Origin: Ectocarpus siliculosus
Lineage: Eukaryota; Sar; Phaeophyceae; Ectocarpales; Ectocarpaceae
Assembly (NCBI GenBank): GCA_000310025.1
Contig: FN649020.1
Location: forward strand, 1 to 13,010
Reading direction: 5' to 3'
Length of the DNA: 13,010 bases
Shown: positions 1 through 7,824 of the stretch, piece by piece
Layout: each line of letters begins with the position of its first letter
How positions within the stretch are numbered: the first letter of the stretch is position 1
Position numbers and translations under genes: made by a program
Notes under the pieces: generated by a model
Seen by the model: the letters and a program-made list of their open reading frames with translations, nothing else
What the model was told of the DNA's origin: nothing
Databases searched by the model: none

Positions 1-823
1 GACAGGCAGGGACAGGGGGCACGAGCGTCACGAACGGCGTCGTGCATCAGTAATTCATTCATAAAACACGGCGTCGACCCAGCTGGAAGACACGCACGAC
101 CGAAGAACGAAACACACCAGAAATACAAACAGCAAGAGTTGCCGACAAACACTCCAACATGCTGTGGTACACGTGTGTGCGGGTTTCCATAGCAAGCATC
201 GACCGCGCTAACCGGCCGGCTGCCCAATCAAAAGACGCCGCGGAATCTTGAAGCAGGGTTAACAATCGTGAGGACACGCGTTGTCGTGTCTGTGTTTTTG
301 TGTGTATCTGCCTCATCCAACCGGTACACTGTTCGGGATATTTTTCAGGATGACTCAGCGGGGATCACACAGCACATAAAACAGGTGAACATGAACCAAA
401 CGATACCTCTCGGCGCAGCGTGCATGCAATGCTGGCTGGACTCTAGGTGTTTACACAAGCAGCTACGTCTGCGGGACGGATAAGGTCGCAAGAACAGAGG
501 AAGAAACACAGAGGGATAGTGCACGCATACAAAAGAAAATGAATTCCACAACACGCTCTGCAAATAATTTTCCTCACCGTAGTTGGTGCCTCTCAGAAAA
601 AACAGGGGAACTCGCACCGCCTCCCCCCTCCGTTGACGATAGCAGCACCCAAGAGAACCTCCCCCGCCGCCGTTGCGACGCCCCTTCGACTTGGACTGAT
701 TGATGTGGGGAGGGGAGGGCATGATGACGATCAAGGGTGGAGGTTTTTGCACGATGAGAGAGCCGAGATAATCATCGATGGAGTAGCACCCATCCGGTGC
801 TGGTGTCGAATCGCAAGCGCTCG
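1..823. other. Stretch with no recognised gene
   Basis: Open frames here are at most about 135 codons, overlap on both strands and show no motif I recognise. The longest minus-strand frame (345-752) is rich in Arg, Gly and Pro over a GC-rich segment and reads like a compositional accident. No RNA gene, repeat array or convincing promoter was found. Exons of an intron-containing gene cannot be excluded by eye. Confidence 0.5.
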
Positions 824-1219
824 CTAATTCAGAGTCTGCTCACTCAGGGTCTGGCTCAAAGATGGACAGCATGTCTTGACGGTGTGTGGCCAAATATGCT
901 TCTCCGTGCCCCGCCGCCAGACAACTAAACTTTCAGATACATTCTGCCCAACCAGTCTCACCTGCCCTACGCCGCTATCGCCCTCGTTTCCTTCGCCGGC
1001 GCTGCCGCTATCAGCAGCACTGGCGGCGTCGGTGGCGGCGGCATCCTGCTCCGGTCCGTGTACTGCCGAGCTCCTGAAATCCAGGCTGGACGCTCCGCTC
1101 CTGAACATACCATCACCACCAGAAGCAGCAGGAGCAGCAACAACAGCAGCGGCAGCAACAAAATTATCATCTACCATGTCAATAAACGGACACACAGAGA
1201 CGAGACCACCTCGGAAAAT

Positions 1220-1239
1220 ATATATATTTAAATATATAT
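1220..1239. repeat. Perfect 20-bp AT palindrome
   Basis: An alternating A/T run centred on TTTAAA is identical to its reverse complement over 20 bases. It lies between two splice-like signals on the minus strand (a GAG|GTAGGT donor at 1259-1251 and coding-like sequence below 1170), so it could sit in a short intron. It may equally be a simple AT microsatellite. No function can be assigned. Confidence 0.8.
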
Positions 1240-1256
1240 CACCGCCCTTAACCTAC

Positions 1257-1571
1257 CTCGTGTGCGCGGCGAGCGCGGAGATGTCAAACGGGGCTGTCAT
1301 CTGCGCCGCCTGATCGGTCCTCGATAAGTCAACGAGCAACACTGGAAATCGGTGGGCTTCAAGAAGGAACCGCATCCCACCGCTACCTTCCCAAAGACCC
1401 CTCATCACGAGCCTTCCTTTGCCATTGACTAACGCACAGTGGACCCCCAACTTGGGAAGCACACCTCTTAACGTCCAGCACCGCGGCCCGCCGAGCCTCC
1501 TACCCCCTCCCTCGCCATGCTACGGCGCCCCTGACGCTCGCCAGGAGGGAAAACAGCCGCCTCTTCGACAT
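1257..1571 (-). pseudogene. Possible first exon of an unknown gene, frame broken
   Basis: I do not recognise a family. Reading leftward, an ATG at 1571-1569 lies in a very strong start context (GCCGCCATGTCG). It opens a basic, hydrophobic N-terminus (MSKRRLFSLLASVRGAVAW) resembling an organelle-targeting leader, and stops at a TAG just after a run of five G (1507-1503). One base out of phase, the frame continues through LPKLGVHCALVNGKGRLVMRG and RFPVLLVDLSRTDQ, which has the balanced composition of real protein. That frame reaches a consensus splice donor GAG|GTAGGT, with the exon edge at 1257. Removing one G from the run would make the exon open throughout, about 104 codons. A downstream Ala/Ser/Gly-rich frame (about 1165-962) also ends at a CAG|GTGAG donor, but I could not join it in phase. 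This could be a real exon with a base error, a decayed gene or chance. Confidence 0.22.
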
Positions 1572-1860
1572 GGCGGCATGCTCCTTCGGTAATCACCGGA
1601 ACATGGCTGCAAACGGTGGGAGGTGGCGAAGAAAAAAAGTGGTCTGTTTCCTGGATTGCGTACATGAGACACAAGCATCACACGAAGTAAGCCAAAGTGG
1701 ATAGCGTTAAAAGCGAGAAAATTAATTTTTCATCGTATTAAAGAAGCCGTACAGCGTGCCAAGGCGAATCTAAGATACACTTCAAACACCACAGATACGC
1801 CGAGGTCAGGTTAAATCAAGAAAAAACATGACGACGCATAGAGAAAAAAATAACGAACCC

Positions 1861-2107
1861 CTTCAATACGTCCTCTACAACCTTGACCCACTCCGTGGGT
1901 TGTCTACCCCTCTTTTTATTTGCCCACGTCGCCTCCCAGACTATTCTCGGCAACCTCTTCTCTCCCGTATCGCACATGCGGTACTGCATGTCAGCTTCTT
2001 TGCATCTCTTCCCGATCGTAACGATTGGATCCCCAGTTCTGCCCTGACGGCTGCATTATTTGCGCGCTTGGGGCTTCCCAGGATGACTTTCGCTGCTTGG
2101 AGGGGGT
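1861..2107 (-). pseudogene. Decayed LINE reverse transcriptase C-terminus
   Basis: Read on the minus strand, 2105-1997 encodes PLQAAKVILGSPKRANNAAV, then RAELGIQSLRSGRDAKKLT. This matches a pattern I know from the region after the polymerase domain of some non-LTR retrotransposon proteins (AAK.ILG...T.NAAVRAELGI..L.SGRD..KL.W). The frame then shifts by one base at about 1986-1990. The other frame continues the same pattern with QYRMCDTGEKRLPRIVWEA and KKRGRQPTEWVKVVEDVLK down to 1861. Loss of one G from an expected TGG (Trp) codon explains the shift. Nothing beyond 1861 or above about 2110 resembles the family, so both ends are truncated and no catalytic motif remains. Its C-terminal pattern differs from that of the large LINE at 5563-9341, so it comes from another family. 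Family assignment is from memory of conserved patterns. Confidence 0.6.
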
Positions 2108-2562
2108 GGGGGTGTACTCGTAGTCGTGCATACCGTATTATAGTCGTTAAATCATTGACCTGCATCCCTACAAAGCCGGGGCGGAGCACGCCGGGTTCTC
2201 ACCGGACCTGGCTCAGATAAAGGAAGGGGGGGAGTACCTTTACGGGCAAGACTTGTACTCAGCGGAGCCCGTCGAACCACCACGGTGGAGATAGGGGCAC
2301 CGTGAACATTGACTCATACTGGCCATGTGCTAACGTTTCCATGTTGTAACACATACCGAGAGCAAAACGAAGGGAGCTAAACAAAAGGGGTAGAATGCGT
2401 AGGCGCGTCGCGCGGTGTGTACCTCTACCTCAGTATATTGCAAGCGCCACTCCGGACGGCTAAGGCCACCCCCTGTACCGTGTGAATTGTTTCTGCACGG
2501 GTATCAGCATCGGACTGATGTACCAAGTCCATCGTCTCGGCTTCTTCGTTCTATGTGTGCCT

Positions 2563-3436
2563 AGCGCGAAAAGAAGTGGCGGAGAGAGACATCAAAGCAA
2601 GCGCAGATAGATGTGGATGGAGCCTACGCCATCACAGAGGCCACGACTGGACACCCTCACACCTCACCCGACCCCCCCAGTCAGTCAGATGTCTGCTGTC
2701 TAGCAGCCCGGGGATGAATGAGAGCGCTGGTATGGGAGAGCTCTCATCATCAGCTACTACACGTAGCTGCAGCAGCAGCAGCTGCTGCTGCTGTGCGTGG
2801 CTGTGCACTTGCTTTCCTCGCTTACGCTGGTACAGCGAGCAACGGGCTCTAAAAATCGCTCCCGACGCCTCCTACGACGCGTGTATTTGGCCTCCGCCTG
2901 CAGTGTACGTCTCACTTGTCTCTGTGTCGGGGGTGCGTCTGTTGTGCAAGCAAAAATTAGCCTGCAGACGAAGACAGACCACAGATAGACTGGACTTGTG
3001 TCTCGGGCCATACAATCGTTTCCGATGCCTGCCATGTGTGTGCCTTTGGCTGCCCTTGGCCTACAGCAGTGTGCACATCTCGTTGTCTGTGTCGTGGGGG
3101 TGCCTCTGTGTGGGAAGCTCCAAAGATCGGCAGGTGATGAAGACAGACCGCAGGTTGACTTGCCTCGTCGCTTGTGCTGCCAACAGCAGGCAACGAGCTC
3201 TAAGAGTCACACCCAACGCTCCCTATGATTTGTGCCTTTGGCCGCCCTTGGCCTACAGCAGTCTTGTATGCTGCTGTGCTGGTTGTCTCGTATGCTGTCT
3301 ACGTGTGCTGCTGCTGTGCTGCGTCTGTTTTTTAAGAGGATTTGGGGGATTCTCCCCGAGCGTCGTGCCATTCGCCTAACTCATCTGTCTCTGTCTTACA
3401 AAATGTCTTACAAAGCCGATGTGTGATTGGTGGGAG
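2563..3436 (+). repeat. Dispersed repeat, copy A (three internal units)
   Basis: This segment is collinear with 10621-11595 in the same orientation. Both begin at AGCGCGAAAA, continue through ATGGATGGAGCC and CTCACACCTCACCC, and end at GTGATTGGTGGGAG. Within the copy, a diverged unit of about 160-190 bases recurs three times. Its core TTTGGC(T/C)GCCCTTGGCCTACAGCAG lies at about 2884-2903 (most diverged), 3039-3070 and 3231-3262. Each core is preceded by a GGGCTCTAA-like block, and the first two are followed by a GTCTCTGTGTCGG-like block. An open frame of 274 codons runs through it (2555-3379), but copy B does not keep that frame open and the product is dominated by Cys, Ser, Leu and Trp repeats, so I do not call it a gene. 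It is probably a non-autonomous mobile element or a segmental duplicate. Confidence 0.8.
2770..2793. repeat. (CAG)4(CTG)4 perfect palindrome
   Basis: Four CAG triplets are followed directly by four CTG triplets, giving a perfect 24-bp inverted repeat with no spacer, able to form a hairpin or cruciform. It lies inside copy A of the dispersed repeat. The equivalent place in copy B (about 10831-10862) carries only CTG triplets with an interruption, so the palindrome arose or was lost after the copies separated. Confidence 0.9.
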
Positions 3437-3702
3437 ACGATCTGCTGTTGGAAGTTTCTACGATGGGTCTGCTGCCGATTCATTCAACGTTTTTTCCTCC
3501 TGCGGTTCTTGCCTTATTTTGCATCGCGAGAAGGATTTTGCCGTCTGTTTTCCCTCGTCGAACGTGAGCTCGAAGTATTTATTGGACGTGCAATTGGTCC
3601 ACAAACGGAGACGGTGCACGAACGGAGACCGGGACAAGTGTTCAACAACTCTCTACTCGAAGTACTACGTTTTCCGCGGCCAAATGAAAATTCTTCCACT
3701 CC

Positions 3703-3746
3703 AGAGAGAGAGAGGGGGGGGGAGAGAGAGAGAGAGAGAGAGAGAG
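3703..3746 (+). repeat. (GA)n microsatellite with a G-run interruption
   Basis: GA dinucleotides run from about 3703 to 3746, interrupted by a run of nine G around 3714-3722. It is a simple sequence tract next to the tRNA-like stump at 3747-3795. Confidence 0.9.
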
Positions 3747-3795
3747 CGTTGAACCTGCTGGTAGCAGGATTACGACGGTAACCACTAGAGCATCG
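3747..3795 (-). other. tRNA-like stump (possible SINE head or tRNA relic)
   Basis: On the minus strand, TGCTCTAGTGGTTA resembles a polymerase III A box (one mismatch in the 11-base core) and GGTTCAACGC resembles a B box. Between them, CCTGCT-ACC-AGCAGG forms a perfect 6-bp hairpin at 3768-3754, which could be read as an anticodon arm. The spacing between the boxes is about 26 bases, shorter than in a normal tRNA gene. I could not pair the acceptor or T stems, and the sequence runs straight into the (CT)n tract, so this is not a functional tRNA gene. It may be a degenerate tRNA or a tRNA-derived SINE head, or chance. Confidence 0.2.
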
Positions 3796-5200
3796 GAGCT
3801 ATCGGGGTCGTGCACGTGGTGTTACGTGTCTGTCTACAGTATATCAGTACCTGCCTGTAGCTCCTATTATACCTAGTTCGAGTTTGTTTCGTTGGATATG
3901 CGATATGGTGTGGGTATCAAGTCAACTCCTACTAGGTCTTCAACCAACGAAGCGGAACAATGGACTGGTTGTCTACCTACGCTGAGATTGAATGCCCACA
4001 AGTATATGTGGCTTTAGAGTGCTTACCATCACTGTCGCTATCGCAGCTGTCCCCCGATGAAAGACGCGGCGGAACCCCGACTTCTCGTTCTCGCCGAGTG
4101 GCGCCTGATGTTTCGAGCGGTTTCCCACCGGTGCTGCACTCATAACGGTGGCCCGCCCTTTGCTTGAACCTCGTCTGCAAGGGTTGTGCTTCTGCCGTGC
4201 TGATGTTGCATGTGGCTGTATGCTCCGGGGGTCGAGTCCATCACTAGCATGCTAAGGCGCGGGATGAGGGATGAAGCGTTGTGGTGAAAAATAGGTTCTG
4301 GTTCTGAACCCTATGGCGGGCTAAAAAAATAGGCGGGCTACTGCTGAGAGTGAGAGTGCAACCTCATTTGCAATGGCGAACAACCGGGTCCAGGCATCTG
4401 CCAGCAGGGAGAGGGAGACTACACCTAGATAACCACTTCGCGGGTCGGACCAAACAGGAGACCACGGGAGATCGGTGCGGTACCTCTTCGCTGGGCAAAC
4501 GCCCTTTTCTCGCTTTTGTGTTTGAGAAACGACCACAGACAAGCGGCCACAGACAAGAGGCCAGAGGGGTGCAGCAGGACCGGAGCAGTAGAGGCAAGAG
4601 CAGGCGTAGAAGGGAGTCGAGGCGGGTGGAATCAGGGCGAGACTCCCCCGGCGGCGTCATCGTGGCGAATCCTGACACACCAGCAGAAGCAAGGTCGTGT
4701 CGTCTTTGCCAGGGACGGATGTACGCCGAACGTGAGTTGTAAAACGCACAATCGATCTCGATCTTGAACCTGCGGCGGCGTGCTTCAATGGCCAAGGATC
4801 AGAACCGGACAAAATGTCCACAGGCCTTGTAGCACGTCAGCAGTAGTGAGCGAGGAGGGCCCTTTACTACTCTGGGGGCCATGAAGTCCACTTTCTGTTT
4901 CCCAAGTCACATGAAAAGTCGGTTAACCAACAGCTAGACTAGACGTTGTTACTCGTACATGGTGTTGTTGTTGTTGTTGTCTTCACATTAAAATCCGTTC
5001 CGATCTCTCTCTGCCCAGTACCTTCGTATGTCCGTACTGATCCAACACTCGACGAGGTCGATTCCCGTGGTCACAGGTTAACTTACCCTAAAAAGGTACA
5101 CTCAAACAAACTGGCCCCGAGGGGTCCGCAAGTCAATAGAAATCAAAGACAGATATTCTGGGATCCTCCGCTCCCTCTTCACGCTATGCGGGGTATCAAC
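3796..5200. other. Stretch with no recognised gene
   Basis: Frames reach about 143 codons (4795-4364, minus) but are low-complexity, overlap on both strands and match nothing I know. A 14-base motif (gaCCACAGACAAGcgg type) is repeated in tandem about two and a half times at 4529-4562. A splice-flanked minus-strand frame at 4174-4027 is discussed in the findings. A (TTG)n tract lies at 4958-5001. Confidence 0.5.
4958..5001 (+). repeat. (TTG)n microsatellite with flanks shared with 12203-12247
   Basis: About six to seven TTG triplets are bounded by CATGGTGTTGT on the left and TTGTTGTCTTCA then CCGTTCC on the right. The tract at 12203-12247 has the same borders in the same order, with only the internal triplets and the distance to CCGTTCC differing. 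The shared borders suggest both tracts came from the same repeat rather than independent slippage. Confidence 0.6.
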
Positions 5201-5299
5201 TGAGATTAGCAGTCACTATCTATCATGGGCCGGAGAGAAAGAGGTACACTCCCTTGGTTCAATCTTGGTACTTCACAACGCAAGCAGAGACAAGTCCAT

Positions 5300-5470
5300 C
5301 TGGCACAGAAAAAGAGAGAAAAAAAGAGAGAAAAAAAAGGACAAACAGAAAAAAAAAGGAGAAAAAATAAAAATGGAAACCGTAAGGAGAAGAGAAAATA
5401 AATGAAAATAAAATGAAGAAGGGCGAGGACAAAGAGGGACCAGGCCGAAAATAACAGGAAGTATGAGGCA
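5300..5470 (+). repeat. Purine-rich A/G tract
   Basis: About 170 bases of plus strand are almost only A and G, with runs such as GAGAGAAAAAAAGAGAGAAAAAAAA. The minus strand is correspondingly a polypyrimidine tract, which explains the Phe/Leu/Ser-rich frames there (for example FFSLFFSLFFC); these are not proteins. It lies just beyond the 3' side of the LINE, but as T/C-rich sequence in the LINE sense strand it is not that element's poly(A) tail. Confidence 0.85.
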
Positions 5471-5626
5471 GAACAAGGCACACGGTGGAGAGACCACTAA
5501 CGAACAAGCAAAACACGCAAACATGGCCACCAACCAGCGATACATTGTAATGGTATGAAATCACTACTACTGGGGGGTTGGTGCAATGGTGCAGCGTTGG
5601 TGGGGGGGGAATTGGCGAAAAGGATT

Positions 5627-7824
5627 TCAATCCGGCACGTGTCGTGCCACTCGGTCCGTCTCTTCTCGTTTGCTTTCTTCCCTCGCCGTCTCGTCCGTCT
5701 CCTGCCCCCCTCCCGCCCCATTGGTTGTTGGCTTGTGGTTTCGTTTGAGCGCTCGTTGTCGGCTGGCCTCTTCTTCCTTCTCGTGCCAGGAGGTCATGAA
5801 CCTCTCAGCTCCCTGCAGCACCGCCGCATGCCAGGGTACTCCCCCCTCCACCTTCGCGGCTTCCGTCCACCTTGACTTCGGTGCCGTGTCTTTCGGTACG
5901 GGAATTCCGAGACAACTTGGGTCGGTTTTCGTAGATCCGTGGTCGGCCCCGAAGGCCTTCAGGTCGTCGAGCACACACTTCGGCCAGTTCTGTTCCTGTC
6001 CCCCCCTACGTGGCTTTTCCCCCCCCGCCAGCTCGCCGAGCATCAGTCGTTTCGGGAGTCGCCCGTCCGGCTGCCTTGCCAGTGCTCCCGCGAACAGTAG
6101 GCGTCGTTGTCGGATCGTGGCTTCAACGCTCTGGCATTCGACCCTCTTCAGCGTCTGGGCGTACGAGAGCTGCCGGTAGGTGTCTTTCTTGCGCTTGTAC
6201 CCGATAACTCGAAGGAGCAGTCGGTGGTGTGTCGACCGCAGCGTCTGATAGTGGCCGCTGAGTGGTGACCATGTCATGCAGCCGTACAGCAGTGCCTCCA
6301 TCGCCTCCGCCTGGAGGAGGCGGATCTTGAGTCGGAATGGCGCTTTCGGTCTGTCGAAGAGCTCCTGGCCATATCGCCTGAGGCACGCCCACGCTCCTCT
6401 GCTCCTGTAGCTGATCTCCCGGGTGAGGTCGCCATGTTCGTTGACGAGGCCACCGAGGTACCGGAACTCGGTCGTCTGGGCGTATTTCTGTCCCGCGGCT
6501 TCGATGGTCAGTGGTGGAGGAGGAGGCGGGGGGGACTGTGATGTTGCAGTCGGCTTGTCCTTCGCGCGCATGAGGAGCGTCTCCGTCTTCTTCTCCGACA
6601 CCGTTAGCCCGAACTCTCCGAACACCTCAACAATGATGATCATCATTCTCGCCAGTCCTTCTGCAGACCTCGATACGACGCCGGCATCATCGGCATACAG
6701 CATCCCCCATACTGCCCTCCGTACTCGGTCAAGGGGTGTCTCCTCCCCCCCCCCCGCTTCCGTCTTCCCCTCCTCCAAGCACACCAGATTCCGCAGAACA
6801 ACATCATCCTCGCTGAATCGGATAACGATGACCTCGAGGACCTCGGCGAAGAAGATGTTGAACAGCAGTGGGGATAGCACACATCCTTGTCGCACACCCT
6901 GTGTGACGAAGAACCAGTCCAATAGTTCTCCGTCGTCCATGCGCACCCGGGCCCGCATTCCATCGTGGAATTGGCGGATGACTTTGATTAGCTTCGCGGG
7001 AATCCCGGCCCTGGCCAGCACCTTCCATAGCATCTCTCGGTCCACCGAATCATACGCCTTCTTCAAGTCGACGAAGCACATGTAGAGCGGTATTTTCTTT
7101 CTCCGCCCCAGCTCCTGGAGGCGACGCACGACAAACAGCATGTCGACGGTGGATCGCCCGGGTCGGAATCCGCACTGTTCCTCCGGGAGGATGTTGTTGG
7201 CTTCGCAGAAGGCGCTTAGACGGTTGGTGATGATCTTGATGGGAACCTTGCCTACGTGAGATAGTAGCGAAATCCCCCTGTAGTTGTTACAGTTGGGCCG
7301 GTCACTCTTCTTGTGCAGCACCTTGATGGTTGCGTCCTTCCACTCTTGGGGGATATCTCCTCCGTTCCACACCTTGACGAGGATGGTATGGAGGTGTCTC
7401 AGGACAACGGGTTCGTCGTCATCGATCTTGAGCAATTCGGCAGGGAGGGAGTCATGGCCGGGTGCCTTCCAGTTCTTGAGGCCTTTCGCTGCCCGTGCCA
7501 CCTCCTCGAGATCTGGCACCTCTCCCAACCGTTGACTGTCACGTGTCGCTGGCCGCTGCGTCACTCGTTCGATGATGTCTGGGTTCAGGGTGGGGGATTT
7601 GGTGTTGAGTAGGGTGCTGAAGAATCTCGCCCACCGTTGGAGGATGTCGTCCCTGTTCCGGAGCAACACGCCGTTCTCATCCGCGACGAACTGCTGTCCC
7701 CCCGCTTGTCTCCCGCTGAGGCCCACTGATCTCTTGAGGTGTTGGTACAGTCCTCTCATGTCGCGATCTTTGTAGATTGCTTCGAGTTCAGTCACATATC
7801 CGTCCAGGTGGGCATAAATGCCCC
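5627..7824 (-). CDS. LINE reverse transcriptase (RT part of a split EN-RT protein)
   Basis: This is the polymerase that copies the element's RNA into DNA at a nicked target. The frame is open from 7824 and beyond; a GTG at 7795 is the first start-like codon, but it is not a credible eukaryotic start. Numbering from that GTG (722 residues): [12 protein letters not shown] at 110-123; [13 protein letters not shown] 171-183; [14 protein letters not shown] 205-218; motif [14 protein letters not shown] 241-253 with catalytic Asp243; motif [18 protein letters not shown] 300-316; motif C LYADD 366-370 with the two catalytic Asp; [11 protein letters not shown] 395-405; FRYLGGLV 444-451; a proline run 422-428; a LINE C-terminal region 560-615. 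About 45 residues separate motifs B and C more widely than usual. The upstream residues ([12 protein letters not shown]) in this frame read naturally into the RT, showing that it was once continuous with the endonuclease. The tail after 615 is polar and low-complexity. Confidence 0.93.

Noticed and set aside
2555-3379. A 274-codon open frame on the plus strand with periodic WPP-like segments
   Set aside because: It runs through the dispersed repeat; the periodicity is that of the DNA units. Copy B does not keep the frame open, and the composition (Cys, Ser, Leu, Trp) is that of CTG/TGG-rich DNA.
4364-4795. A 143-codon minus-strand frame and overlapping 130-codon plus-strand frame
   Set aside because: Neither has a recognisable motif; both are Arg/Ser/Leu-rich products of the same GC-rich DNA and cannot both be real.
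5206-5630. Minus-strand frames rich in Phe, Leu and Ser resembling membrane proteins
   Set aside because: They are translations of the purine/pyrimidine tract in all frames; three overlapping frames give the same kind of product.
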